Shown piece after piece: positions 12,801-23,387 of a DNA stretch of 64,000 nt. The notes beneath the pieces were generated by a model. It did not search any database. It worked only from the letters and a program-made list of their open reading frames with translations, and was not told the origin of the DNA. The translations under genes and the position numbers were made by a program. This DNA comes from Zanthoxylum bungeanum. Its lineage: Eukaryota > Streptophyta > Magnoliopsida > Sapindales > Rutaceae. The stretch covers positions 124,001 through 188,000 of the forward strand of contig SKCR01025346.1 of the NCBI GenBank assembly GCA_019454045.1, in the 5' to 3' direction. How positions within the stretch are numbered: position 1 is the first letter of the stretch; each line of letters begins with the position of its first letter.

Positions 12801-14074
12801 TTATTCAGATAAGAGATCAGTTGTGATTTCTTTGTTTGAAGAGTTCATTCTGGAATGGCCCTAGCATTTGTGTTCTTCTGAGATCGCGGTTTAGTGTGCT
12901 AGCTTATAGAGCCTATTGTAGACTCTGATAAGTCTTCCGGAAATCTGTATTCTCTGTTTTTGATATCGTCAAATTGTCTGCTCTTGTAAAATTATAGAGA
13001 ATACATATGTGATTGAAGGGTTAGTGGGAGCGTACAAATTACTTTCTAGTGTTATATATCCTAACGACATTATCATTATTATGGTAATAATGAGATGTTT
13101 GTAAGGTAAAAGGTTTACCTAAGTCTTCTTTACTCTGTGATAGAATTGGGAGTAGTCTCTATGATATTCGATATAAAGTTTTATATATGATATAAAACTT
13201 GGAGACTTGTGAATACTCATATTAGTCGTACATTAGATATGATCTAATAAAGGACATAACTAGGCTATCTGTATGACAGTTAGTATAATTGTTGGACAGT
13301 TAATGTGTGTCTTATATAAAGTATTCATCTTTCGTAAATGATGATTCCTTTTTCGAAAGAGATATTGATTAGAATGTCTAATCAATCTTATGTATCATTT
13401 GATGATGACATAATAAATACTTTATTATGTGCGATTGTAGATATCGATTTAATCGTAATTGTTACGAGTTATTTTGATATCCTATAGACCATAGAATGGA
13501 TCTAGAAACATGTTCTTTGTGATCTTTGAGATATTAAGAACAAGTTTCTAATTCGTGGAGCATTAAGTCTGTAATCATTTGGGTCAGATTAGTTTTTTGG
13601 TATAATTATGACGCTAGACTGTCTACGTCATAAAGAGTCAGAAAGTTATAGTGGGAGTGTCACACATAATTCTACTATATTAGTGGAATTAGATGCAACT
13701 TATGAAGTATCGACTTATGAAGTTGCATAGTGACATTATAAATTAGAAGTTTTGGATTAGTGTTGTGCTTGCGGTTGTCTTCATAGTATTTTGGATTTGA
13801 TTCCTAAATACTTGGACAACTCAGTAGCTGTAGCACAATATTGATGTAGCATCAGAGTCATATTAATGTATAATTTAGATTCTACAAAATATGAATTATG
13901 CTTGCTATTAGAAACGATTGGGTTTGTTTGACAAACTCAATATATTATAGCGGACCTACTACTCGTTGCTTACCTCTTAAGTGTTAGGTGAGCTTTTGAG
14001 AGCCATGAGTATACGATACACATTTAGATGTGTATATGATACTGTGGATTGGCACAAGAGCAAGTGGGAGAAAT
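9878..14074 (+). other. Non-coding internal region of the LARD-like element
   Basis: The stretch holds the primer-binding site (9881-9892), twice the word GAGACCGTGCCTCT (about 10130 and 10401), and then AT-rich sequence with stops in all frames. I see no protein motif. The polypurine tract closes it at 14062-14074. Confidence 0.8.
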
Positions 14075-16687
14075 TGTTGGGGTTGGTGCTCAGAGTGCCA
14101 ATCCGCATCGTATTTATGTCTGATTCATGAATACGATCAATTCATTTTTCCATAATATTACTTATTTATGGTTGCACCTCTTGTTTTTATATATGTATTC
14201 GATCTGATTACGATTAGATTGAAACTAAATGTGGTTTAGTGATATGTATATATTAGACAAAGGCCCGATAATATATAATGCAATACACAGTTACAAAGGT
14301 AGTTTGTAATTGACATTGGGAAGTGTCACTGCTAAATGTATATTATCAAATATAGTTCCTGGTCAAGATTTACTAACACGGGTCGGTTAGTCAAATTGGC
14401 TGAGACCAGTACATGTCGTATATCGAGACTTGGTCCGATGGTTTATCCCAATGAACCATGAGTCTTGGGAGACTCGTATAGACGTGTAGGTGTTTATATT
14501 GGATAAACATTGAACGACTCACCAAATATTCTTAGTAGATGGTACACCAACGTCAATAAGAATATTCTCGGGTTGAGTAGCATAATGGTCCTTCGACTTG
14601 AGATACCACTGTGGATGTATGAGACATCATCCACACTTAGATGGCAGTCACGTCATCGATCTATTTAGATCAGACCTCCGCCTGTTCGTTGGGTGTGGAC
14701 CGATCCTCAGGATATCATGTGTGTATCAAGATAGGATACGTCAGTTCTGTGTACAGAGAATAGGTAGTTCATATGTGATTTGCAATCAATTAAATCTATG
14801 GACATAGTATACTTCAGAATGAGTTCCGAATGTTATTTATAGATTTCTAATAGAATCATCTACGGGATAATACCTATAGAGATTTGACGTTTACATCTAT
14901 ATCTCTGGGATTATCCGGATACCTGTGACGGAGGTATTATACGTATGCAATGACCTCGACATGTATGATTCAGCTAGTTTATATGTGGTCGTCATAATTT
15001 ATGGGTGGGTAAATTATGGACAATGAAATTGGATTTTGTGATGGATATACCTAAATCTAGAGAGTCTCACTAATGAAATATACTCGTAGAGCACTAGGGC
15101 GACTTTTATAAATAATGGTGATTATTTATAAATCGTTTAAACGTTAAACGAAAAATACATGCAAACGGGCCGAACCGATATTTCCTAATTAATGTGTATT
15201 TGTATTTACTATATGATATTTTTAAATACACATTAATAAATTATCAAATAAAGGTATTTGACATATATCATTTATATATGTATTTGAGATATTTAAAGTA
15301 AATATGATACATATATTTGAGATATTTGTATTTAATTATTTATTTATTTATTTAATTGTTAAATAATTAATATAATTAAAATATAAATATCTTACCAAAT
15401 GATAAAGTTAGGAAATGATTATAAGTGTAAATTGTTGACTTTACATTAAAGGAAAAGGTTGTCAAAATGGTTTAACTTCTTAAGATGTTTTGTTTAAATT
15501 ATTTGAAAAATGAAAATATCATTGTCCTTTATTTTTTGCTAATTTCGGCCAACACCCTAAATGAATATAATTGTTATATTTTAGAGTTGCTTTATTTGAC
15601 TTTAAGAAAATCATTAAATGGTTTGATGATGATAAATCAAGTTGATAAAGTAACTTTAAATGAAATAAATAATCAAGATATTTGTATATACTACACCAAT
15701 TTCGGCCAAGGCTTATTTTGTGGAGTATATATATTATTTTGTTTCATTTTTTAGGCTTTAACAAGTTCATTAGACACAAATGAAACACAAAAGAAGTTGA
15801 GAGAAAAGCTTGAAGGCTAAAGGAAAAAGGCTTGGAAAATCTTGGTTTTGTAAGTTTTTTCTTCAAAGTCTTCAACATGAAAATTATTTCTAACATGCTT
15901 GGCATCATTTTGTGTTGCTTTGATGTTCTCTCTACTCGTATAGTTTGTGTTTAATTTGTTGTGAACTTGAATGAGAGATGTGTGCATGTAAGTAAACTTG
16001 AAATGGTTTCTAAGGCTTACTTTTGATTCTTTGGAAATCAAGTTGCCATTCTAGATTTGTTAAGCCACTCATTGGTGACCTAAAATTGTTCTAGAGTTAT
16101 TTCAAAGTGGTGAGGCTTGTTTGGTGAAGCATTGAATGGATTAAAGTGTTGGATTTTAAAGAATTGGTAAAATTACTCAATTTGATGAAATTGAAAAATT
16201 AGGGTTCTTAAACCCACTCCAAATTTAGGGATTTTCATATATGTGATGTATTATGGAGTCTATATGATGCATGTAAAATTTTAGGTTGATTGGATTTGAT
16301 CTTGGCATGTTTTGAACTAAAGGGACCAAATTGCAATTAATTGAAAATTTTGGGTGGCTCACGGCATTAGACCAAAAATTGGAGATTTGTGTGAAATCTG
16401 ATTTTGATGCATTAGATGTGTTGAAAAATATTTTAGAAATGATTTAGAATCATCCAAAATTATATTTGACAACGTTTGGACTAAAATGATCAATTTACAA
16501 AGTTTTTAGGTGATTTAGTAATTACCAAGAAAATTGATTTCTTGTGTAATTTTTCAGAATTTAATAATTGGGTAATTAAATAAATAAGTTTATTTAATTG
16601 ATCCAAGAAAAATTTTGAAATCGGAAAATATTTTGATTTTCCGTGTTTCCGCTGCGTTACCGATATTCTCCCTTAAAACCCTCATCA
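14075..16687 (+). repeat. 3' LTR of the LARD-like element
   Basis: Matches the 5' LTR along its length with scattered differences (for example GAGTGCC for GAGCGCC near the start). It ends CCTCATCA at 16687 and is followed by the AATAG duplication. Confidence 0.92.
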
Positions 16688-16692
16688 AATAG

Positions 16693-18240
16693 ATGGTCAT
16701 ATATGAATTCGATCTTAATCCTGAGTGTACTACGAACTCTTGTATGACAGGCTATGTCCTTTGATTTACTATGGTGAGGCTGGTGTTGCATTCCCAGCCA
16801 ATAACTACGTATTTTGGAGATATGGTTTGGTATGTAGCTGGGAACGTTTTACATAGATATGGAATTCTTACGAGAAGCAGATGAATATCTCTTTTAAGAG
16901 TTGATTTGGGACTTGAAAAATTTGAGCGCTCAACTTTTCTATTGCGAATAGAAAGTTTTATATTCATAAATGTTATGAATTAATTGTTATATTCATAAAT
17001 GTTATGAATTGATTGTTCATTATAGAATCAATGGTGCTTAAGAGATAAAATATTTAGAGAGGTTTAACGGACTTATGACCCGGCTCTATTTATGAGATAT
17101 TCGTGAAGGGCTATATCCATATGTAATGACTATATCGATGGACACCGAAGTTGTTCAGTTTATTTAATCCATCTACGGTAACGTGAGTTCAACTTCGAGC
17201 TTTTAGTGGAATAACGCGGAGTTAATAATTTGTAATATTTGATTAAAGACTTTAATTAATATTTCGAAATTATTGGAGCTCAGAACCGTAGGTCCATTTG
17301 GTCCCCGTGCTTGCTCGATTAACTGTAGCAAACCTAATATAATTAGATTGTCTAATTATATGCTCACATTATATTTATTTATATATTATTAATGAGATTA
17401 ATAATATTTATTGTCACAAATGAAAACTATGTTAAATTAGTTTAACTTTATGTTTTCTAGAATTCTTTGATTATGAGATAATCAAGTTAGTAATAATTAT
17501 GAGATAGTTACTACAACATAATTGAAGGTAAATAAATCATTATTAATATATTGATTTTTATTTACCATTGGAGACAAAGTAATATGGCTTACCATGTCAT
17601 CCAAACAATTATGTCTATTATGTGGCTTGGATACACCTAATAATTTTGTCATTAGCTAATGCATTTTATACTTTGGTATGGCCTCCACATTTATGTGTTT
17701 GCTATTGAAAGAAAGCATTGAATGCTTAATGACAAAGCCATTGTCTTTAGCTTAACATTTCTTATGCTTTGGTATGGCATTCACATTTTTGTGTTGGCCA
17801 TTGCAAGAAAGCATTAGATGCTTAATGACAAGGTTAGTTGGCTTGTGTAAGAGAATATAATCTCTACCATTTCTCTCACTTCCTAAGGTTAACACTTTGC
17901 ATTCATTCACACAATTGTTGTGATAAAAGATTTGAGAGAAAATAGAGAGAGTTCTAGCATTCACAAGTGTTGTGAAATTCCTAAAGCCAAACACCATTGT
18001 GACATCCTAAATCTCTAAATAGTTTAGAGGTTTAATCCTTGTGAGTAAAGCTCACACTTCGGTTTGTTGGTTTCGAGTCATAGTTCGGAAGATCGAGTGG
18101 TTGATCCAAGTGTTGGACACCAAAGGATTGATCTTGGCTACTACAACAAAGGGAGAAGGCAAAGAAAATTTTGAAGATCCATACCGGATTCGGTGCCACC
18201 ACAAGCAACTTCCGACGCGTAAAAGGAAACGGTTTCCTAC
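16693..18240 (+). mobile_element. Copia 3' LTR, second part
   Basis: Continues the LTR broken at 7268. It contains a tandem duplication of about 90 bases (about 17675-17835, marked by CTTTGGTATGGC and GCTTAATGACAA). The end is placed at GGTTTCCTACA (18240) because that resembles copia LTR ends; with the 5' LTR missing this cannot be verified. The short open frames near 17752-18352 lie in this LTR and look like chance. Confidence 0.65.
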
Positions 18241-18598
18241 AATAATGGTCTATTGCAGAATTCAAAAGAAATGTTATAGTAGCAAGTGTTTCAAGAAAGA
18301 ATACTTCGGTGAAAAAGCCTAAACAATCAACAAAGAAAAATCTCAAGTCCACAACAAAGACAAGATATGAAGGGCGGAAAGCCCGATGAATTGTTTATAG
18401 TAGATTGAAATATGGGACAAGTTGCATGTTTTTAGTTTGCTTTTATTATCTTAGGTCTATAAATGTCTAGGTTAATGTGTTTTGTTTGGTTTTGTAATAT
18501 AATGTTATGTAATATATATATATATATATGTTATAACAGGTATTATAAATGTATAGGCCTTTAAATCCCCCTATAATATACTGTTCTACAGGTACTAT
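18241..18598. repeat. Unassigned AT-rich flank with TA microsatellite and start of a tandem array
   Basis: A plus-strand frame from 18247 to 18387 is Lys/Ser/Thr-rich and ends in a stop; I do not recognise it. From about 18450 the sequence shows words such as GTCTATAAATGTC and TTTGGTTTTGTAATATAA that recur after the Athila-like element (from 26940), so that element inserted into a pre-existing repeat array. A TA run lies near 18512-18530. Confidence 0.5.
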
Positions 18599-20803
18599 TG
18601 ATGAGTGGTATTTATATCACTTATTCTCACTCATTTGACCTAATATTTTGTATAGTTTCTTGAGTTTTGTGAACGTTTTGGATGTGTTTTTCGTGTTATT
18701 TTGCAGATAAATAAAGTTTGGAAAGCATTGGAGGCAATTTGGGGCAAAAATGGACAAAAATGCGTCAACATGGATATTTTGGTTTAATCGCGTCGCGACG
18801 CCAAACTTTCAGCGTCGCGACGTCTAAAATGCGCCGAACAGTGCTAACGTGCACCGGGTCCACAAATCAGAATCTGGGAAAAGTTTGACTTTGCATAAAA
18901 TGCGCCGTGCACGTGTCACCATCACAGCCGATCTGCTAAAATACGTCGTGCACGTGTCAGCATCCTACGGTGCCGACAGTCATCATCGCCACGGTTTCCA
19001 CGTGTCATTCCATGTCATCAGCCACGTCAGCAAGTCAACAAGTCAACATTACCACCTCACCGCCACGTCATCATCAGCCAATCAGAAAGTGACACGTGTC
19101 GAAATTATACGGTGCCGACAGTCTCTTTCCCACGTGTCGCCACGTCGTTGCCACGTCACCGTCACGTCATCGCCACGTCAGCATCAATTATTGGATATCC
19201 TATCCTTATCTGACACGTGGTGGATAAGAATCTCTGCGACCAATCAGAAGCCGCCACGTGTCACAATAATTGAAGCTCAACCACCACGCCACATGTCACC
19301 TTATCAGCTTATCCAGAATCTTCAAACCGGCGAAACCAGAGCGTGCCACATCGACAAATCTGGCGTAGCGACGCTGAGGACCTGGCGTCGCGACGCTGGA
19401 TCCTACAGAGGCCTATAAATGGAGCTCGAGATTTCAGAATTGAATGTACCTTCATCTCTCTTCAATTCTTTCAAAAGAGAGAGTTTCTCTCTCTAGATTC
19501 TTTAGTTTTTAGTTTTTTTTTTATTTTTAGTTTTTAGTTTTGTAAATAATTTTAATTACGTTTTGTAATAATATAATTTAATTTTTACTTTTTACTTTTT
19601 ACAGTTTTTACTATTTACCATGAGGAGGTAACTTCCCAGCTAGGGTGAAAGGTAATTCTTTTACTGTTACTATTTAGATTAATCTCCCTTAAAAATAATA
19701 TATTCACTATTTAAAATATTGACTTAAAAATGATACCGCCAGATTGGTCGGTTGTAATTTATTTTAATCTGTTTAAACCTGACTAATAAAGGATACCGCC
19801 AGATTGGTCGGTTGGTAATTTAATTTTGATTCCGCCTTTATGGCTGGTTGGACTTAATTTGACTTAATCAGGTTATCGCCTATATGGCTGGTTGGAGAAA
19901 GAATCATAAGTTTATATATTATTTTATGGGAGATATCTAAATTAGTAGTAATAAAAGTAGTTCCTTTTACCTTAGCATTTTATTTTATTTTACTTTTCAG
20001 TTTTACTTTATGTCTTTTACTTTTCAGTATTTTTACTTTATGTCTTTTACTTTTAAGTTGTTACTAGCCCTAGTTATGTGTTAGTTATCTGGGGTTGTGA
20101 TGAATTCTAATATCACCGGTTTATAAGGGGTTATTTTATAGTTTGTGGTAATTTAAGGTTTACTTATTAAGTCTTAAGCTAATGCTTCTTGTTGTCTGAT
20201 CACCAATAAGATTGATTGTGGAAATCTAAAATGAACTAGACATAGGGATTTTAGGTTTCAGCCTTAGACTTAATAGCCCACGATCTTCCTTGAGGATAGA
20301 TAACCCTTTAATAGATTTCCTTACAGGATAGGAATATACCTGTCGGGCGGGGGTAGCCATAATTGGAACTTAAACTTAATGAATCCAGATAATTTGTTTG
20401 GCATAGACATATGTTCAATTGGGTTAAACTGAGTATTTGCGTCTGACCATCGACAGAGGCTTTTGCATAATTTAGTGTTCCAGGTTAGTAAACTGATTTA
20501 TTACACAAAATAAAATAACCACTTCATCTTTTAAATGATATTAGAACGATTCACGACCCTAGATCTTTGTGTCTTTTGTTATTTTCCTTAGTATTTTATT
20601 TTGTCTTTTTATTTATTTATTTGTTAAAACCACATTCAACCAATCAAACAATCATTCTCTTCTCCATTTAATTAGATATTTGTAAATAAATAGATTCAAC
20701 AATTAATAACTACAGTAGGAATTAAGTCCTCGTGGGATCGATATTTTTATACTACTTGAACGATACGTGCGCTTGCGTTATACGTGTGTGTTTACGCCGT
20801 TCG
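18599..20803 (+). repeat. 5' LTR of Athila-like element 1
   Basis: Starts TGATGAGTGG. The end is placed near 20803, six bases before the primer-binding site; the last bases (TTCGA) differ from the GGTCA end of the 3' LTR. It contains CGTCGCGACG palindromes, a dense ACGT-core array, a TATA box and four CCW5GG words. The long open frame at 18849-19418 is made by the ACGT array and is matched in the 3' LTR; I do not treat it as a gene. Confidence 0.88.
18849..19440 (+). promoter_or_regulatory. LTR promoter: ACGT-core array, CCAAT boxes and TATA box
   Basis: Between 18846 and 19262 there are about fifteen ACGT cores, about half of them full G-boxes (CACGTG), others CCACGTCA or CCACGTCG. Two CCAATCAG words (about 19079 and 19240) follow the CCAAT-box form. 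A TATA box, CCTATAAATGG, lies at about 19411, and a pyrimidine-rich transcript-start-like region follows. ACGT cores are bound by plant bZIP and bHLH factors, so ABA, stress or light responsiveness is plausible but not shown. The 3' LTR repeats this layout, with its TATA box near 25526. Confidence 0.6.
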
Positions 20804-20929
20804 AGTTTTTGGCGCCGTTGCCGGGGACTTATATTTCTTGAGTTGTTAATTTTGAAGCTATCTAATTTACTTGTATCTAATTTTCTTTATTTTATTTGTA
20901 ATTTTTATTCTTTCTTTTATTTCCAGGTG

Positions 20930-21504
20930 GTTGAAAAAGGGAACACTACTAGGAGATTGAAAGATTACGAGCTTTACAAGAAGATACACCCCACATCTGG
21001 GGCAACAGTCCGGTTTTCTGAGGCATGTTGTCCAGCCCAATGATTATCACTGGATGCCAGAACCAAACAATTTACATTTGCTCAACAGAACGAAATGGGG
21101 AGATGTGTAATATGTGATGGTAACCACCCGAGCGATCAATGTATATACCTTTCAGAGTGGCAGAATTTTCAGAATCATTCAAAGTAGAAAAACCATCACA
21201 TTTTCCATCTTATCCACCATCCATATGCGATTTTCATCAACAAATAAACCATCAGAGGAAGATCAGTTGTTAAACATGCTCAAAGATATGTTCGAGTTGG
21301 ATGCAATGCTTGAAACAAGCCAGAATCAATGGAAAGTATTCAGAGACAATCAGAATTCATTCAGAGGATGACAGATCAAATGAGACAATTCCAGAAAACC
21401 AGGACTACATACCTCAAGAACCAGTTTCAGATGACACTGATGAAGCCTTCGAGTACCAATCATTTCACAATGACACTTCAACAGAGGAGGAGGCTGAGCA
21501 GTAG
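20930..21504 (+). pseudogene. Decayed Athila-type gag with zinc knuckle
   Basis: After the primer-binding site, a frame through 20930-21043 ends in a stop. It is followed by a knuckle-like CVICDGNHPSDQC (about 21103-21141), a CX2CX3HX4C pattern close to the retroviral CX2CX4HX4C. Downstream pieces such as LLNMLKDMFELDA and FIQRMTDQMRQF look like the coiled-coil segment after the knuckle in Athila gag proteins. Stops and frame changes (21041, 21184, near 21300) break the frame. The assignment rests on position and the knuckle and is moderate. Confidence 0.55.
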
Positions 21505-22260
21505 TATCAACAACCAGAGGTATCAATTCAGGAACCCGAACCGGCAAAGTCTCAATTGACTTTTATTATTCAGATTCTGACGAGGATAAAGCTGATCTAT
21601 TTGTACCAACTGCACCAACAACGGAGGATCAAACTTTCAATCCTCAAAATGAAGATCTTGGAGCATACTTTGCAACGATGTTTGAAGAAGATCTTCCTGA
21701 ATCATCCAATCCAGTCATATCAGAGGATGAAGACCTAAAATCTGACATTTCTTTACATCCTCAGGTTGTCAATTTTGAAGCATGTATTTCACAGATGACA
21801 GATGAATAGCTGAATATGGAAATTTTAAAATACATCTGTGAAGAAAAGGTGGTGGAACAAGAAGCAGAGAAAATAGAGGAGCAAATGTCTGACCTTAATA
21901 AAGATCCAGAGCATTCAGGAGAAACATCGCGTTGTTTTTGGGGAGTACAAATCAAAGATATCGCCCAGAAGCTTGACAGAATGGAACTCCCATTCCAAGT
22001 CAAGCACCATACGAGACCTCTGATTTTCTTTCTTCTTTGCAGGAACCACTGGAACAACAAGGAGCAAAAAGGTGGCACGAGCACTGAATGGGACAAACTA
22101 TTTTTGCCACCTTACCGTTGAAGAGGCCCTTCAAAAGCAACGCTCACGGATTGTTTTGATCGGACATCTAAAACGACTTGAAACCTCCTAACAGATGAAT
22201 TTCAGTCACGTCTGGCTGAAGAGACGAAAAATTTAGCGCTAGCAGGGAGGCAACCCATGC
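21505..22260 (+). pseudogene. Unknown acidic coding relic in Athila-like element 1
   Basis: One frame from about 21505 to 21809 is strongly acidic (YYSDSDEDKADLF, FEEDLPESSNP, SEDEDLKSD), and 21816-22121 continues with EEKVVEQEAEKIEEQMSDLN. Stops and shifts separate the pieces. Another frame near 22060-22190 reads NGTNYFCHLTVEEALQKQ. I do not recognise a domain; it stands where pol should be. The stretch ends in GCGCTAGCAGGGAGGCAACC (22237-22256), which also marks the end of pol in the second Athila-like element (59388-59407 on minus). Confidence 0.4.
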
Positions 22261-22726
22261 AATTTGTTGTAATTTCTGTTTTTTATTTTGGTGTATACAT
22301 GTTGTAGAATTTTTTTTTTTTAATTTTGTGTGTTATTTTTGTAGGGAAAAGCACAAACGGAGCATTTTTAGACAGAAGGAATGGTGTTTTGGCAAAAATG
22401 AAAGCTAATTCATTAGCGATGGCTGAATAATGAATGGATTCTTGAAACGCATCCTAATGGATTTATATACCAAACGAGTAGCGTATTGCGCTACACAATT
22501 CTGTTGTCTTAATATTGCTTTGATTCGCTTTTCTATTGTAATTATCTTTATTTTCGTAAACAGGATCCAGACTTTTTGACCTTTCACGATTTCTTTTGTT
22601 GTTTAGCTAACAATCGTCCTTTGGAAGATATTAGTGCTATTATTAATCACCCTTTTCAGGTACTATAAATTCAGCAGTCATTAACTTTTGAAGGCATCCT
22701 GATTTGAAAAAGAAATACATAAAAAA

Positions 22727-23387
22727 ATGGAAGCCACTTCAAGAAGACGAGTTGAAAACATCTGTGTGTTTTGCCGGTGCGTGGTACTAGTGTTGGTACT
22801 AAACCATATACGTAGAAGCAGCACAGAATTGGGTCGAGTCTTAGCAGCAAGGAATATGCACTTAATATATGGCGGAGGGCGGAGGCAATCTCGGACTTAT
22901 GGGGATCGTTCAAAGGCTGTACAGGAAGGAGGCAGTAACGTTTTGGGAATCATCCCACAACCCTGGCAGAGGCAAATCTTATTGGATCATCAAACGGAGA
23001 GGAACTTATCGTGCCAGGTATGTCTGAACGACTGGTAGAAATGATTAACCATGCTGATGCTTTTATCACTTTGCCAGGTGGCTTGGGTACATTGGAGGAA
23101 ATTTTTATAGTTTTATCTTGGGCAAACCTGAACATACACCAGAAACCGCTTGGATTGTTCAAACTTGATGGATTTTATGATTTTCTTTGTGTGTTTCTTG
23201 ATGATGCTCGAGAAAGGGTTCGTGTCAAAACCTTTGAAAGAACTCCTCTTTACTGCCAGAACTGCTCCTGATCTAATAGACCACTCATAGCCTATGAACC
23301 ACAAGTTGACCCTATCCTTTCAAAGATAAATTGGTCCGAGGACGAACGTGGTAAGAAGCGTCGATTAATATGGATATTAACCTTTAA
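22727..23387 (+). pseudogene. LOG-type cytokinin riboside 5'-monophosphate phosphoribohydrolase, retrotransposon-borne copy 1
   Basis: LOG enzymes release active cytokinin bases from their nucleoside 5'-monophosphates in the cytosol or nucleus. Here the N-terminus MEATSRRRVENICVFC, then MHLIYGGG, EGGSNVLGIIP, MSERLVEM and the signature PGGLGTLEE (about 23077) appear in order, followed by SWANLNIHQKPLGLF and a Trp/Asp-rich end near 23340. The length (about 220 codons) matches the family. Frameshifts near 22775, 22880, 22960 and 23215 and a stop near 23288 make it a pseudogene. No introns interrupt it, whereas host LOG genes usually have several. It lies in sense between the former pol region and the polypurine tract. 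PGGLGTLEE resembles LOG10-type more than PGGYGTLEE enzymes, an inference from memory. Confidence 0.88.

Larger units (their letters stand above)
7269..16687 (+). mobile_element. Non-autonomous (LARD-like) LTR retrotransposon, 9.4 kb
   Basis: Two LTRs of about 2.61 kb (7269-9877 and 14075-16687) start TGTTGGGGTTGG and end CATCA. The element is bounded by a perfect 5-base target duplication, AATAG. The primer-binding site TGGTATCAGAGC (9881-9892) matches initiator tRNA-Met, and the polypurine tract is AAGTGGGAGAAAT (14062-14074). The internal 4.2 kb has no frame over about 80 codons and no recognisable gag or pol, so movement would have required another element's proteins. The copia element it sits in shares the AAGTGGGAGA tract, making a copia helper likely. 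The LTRs are close but differ by scattered substitutions and small indels, so the insertion is not recent. Confidence 0.92.
4205..18240 (+). mobile_element. 5'-truncated Ty1-copia retrotransposon split by a nested insertion
   Basis: What remains is integrase to RNase H (about 4207-6802), the polypurine tract AAGTGGGAGAT (6833-6843), and a 3' LTR that begins TGTTGGGATT at 6844. The LTR is interrupted after 7268 by a 9.4 kb element and resumes at 16693, probably ending near CCTACA at 18240. The rejoined LTR would be about 1.97 kb. The 5' LTR, gag, protease and integrase zinc finger are absent, cut at the junction with the Ogre-like fragment, so no target duplication can be checked. Confidence 0.85.

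Noticed and set aside
18247..18387. Lys/Ser/Thr-rich frame next to the copia LTR as a gene
   Set aside because: Only 46 codons, low complexity, no recognisable motif and no start codon in good context.
18849..19418. 189-codon open frame in the Athila-like LTR
   Set aside because: It lies over the ACGT array of the LTR, recurs with shifts in the 3' LTR, and shows no domain; it is regulatory repeat sequence.
22727..23387. LOG as an ordinary host gene that happens to lie here
   Set aside because: It is inside an element with proven borders, lacks introns, and a second copy sits at the same place in a related element with matching flanks.
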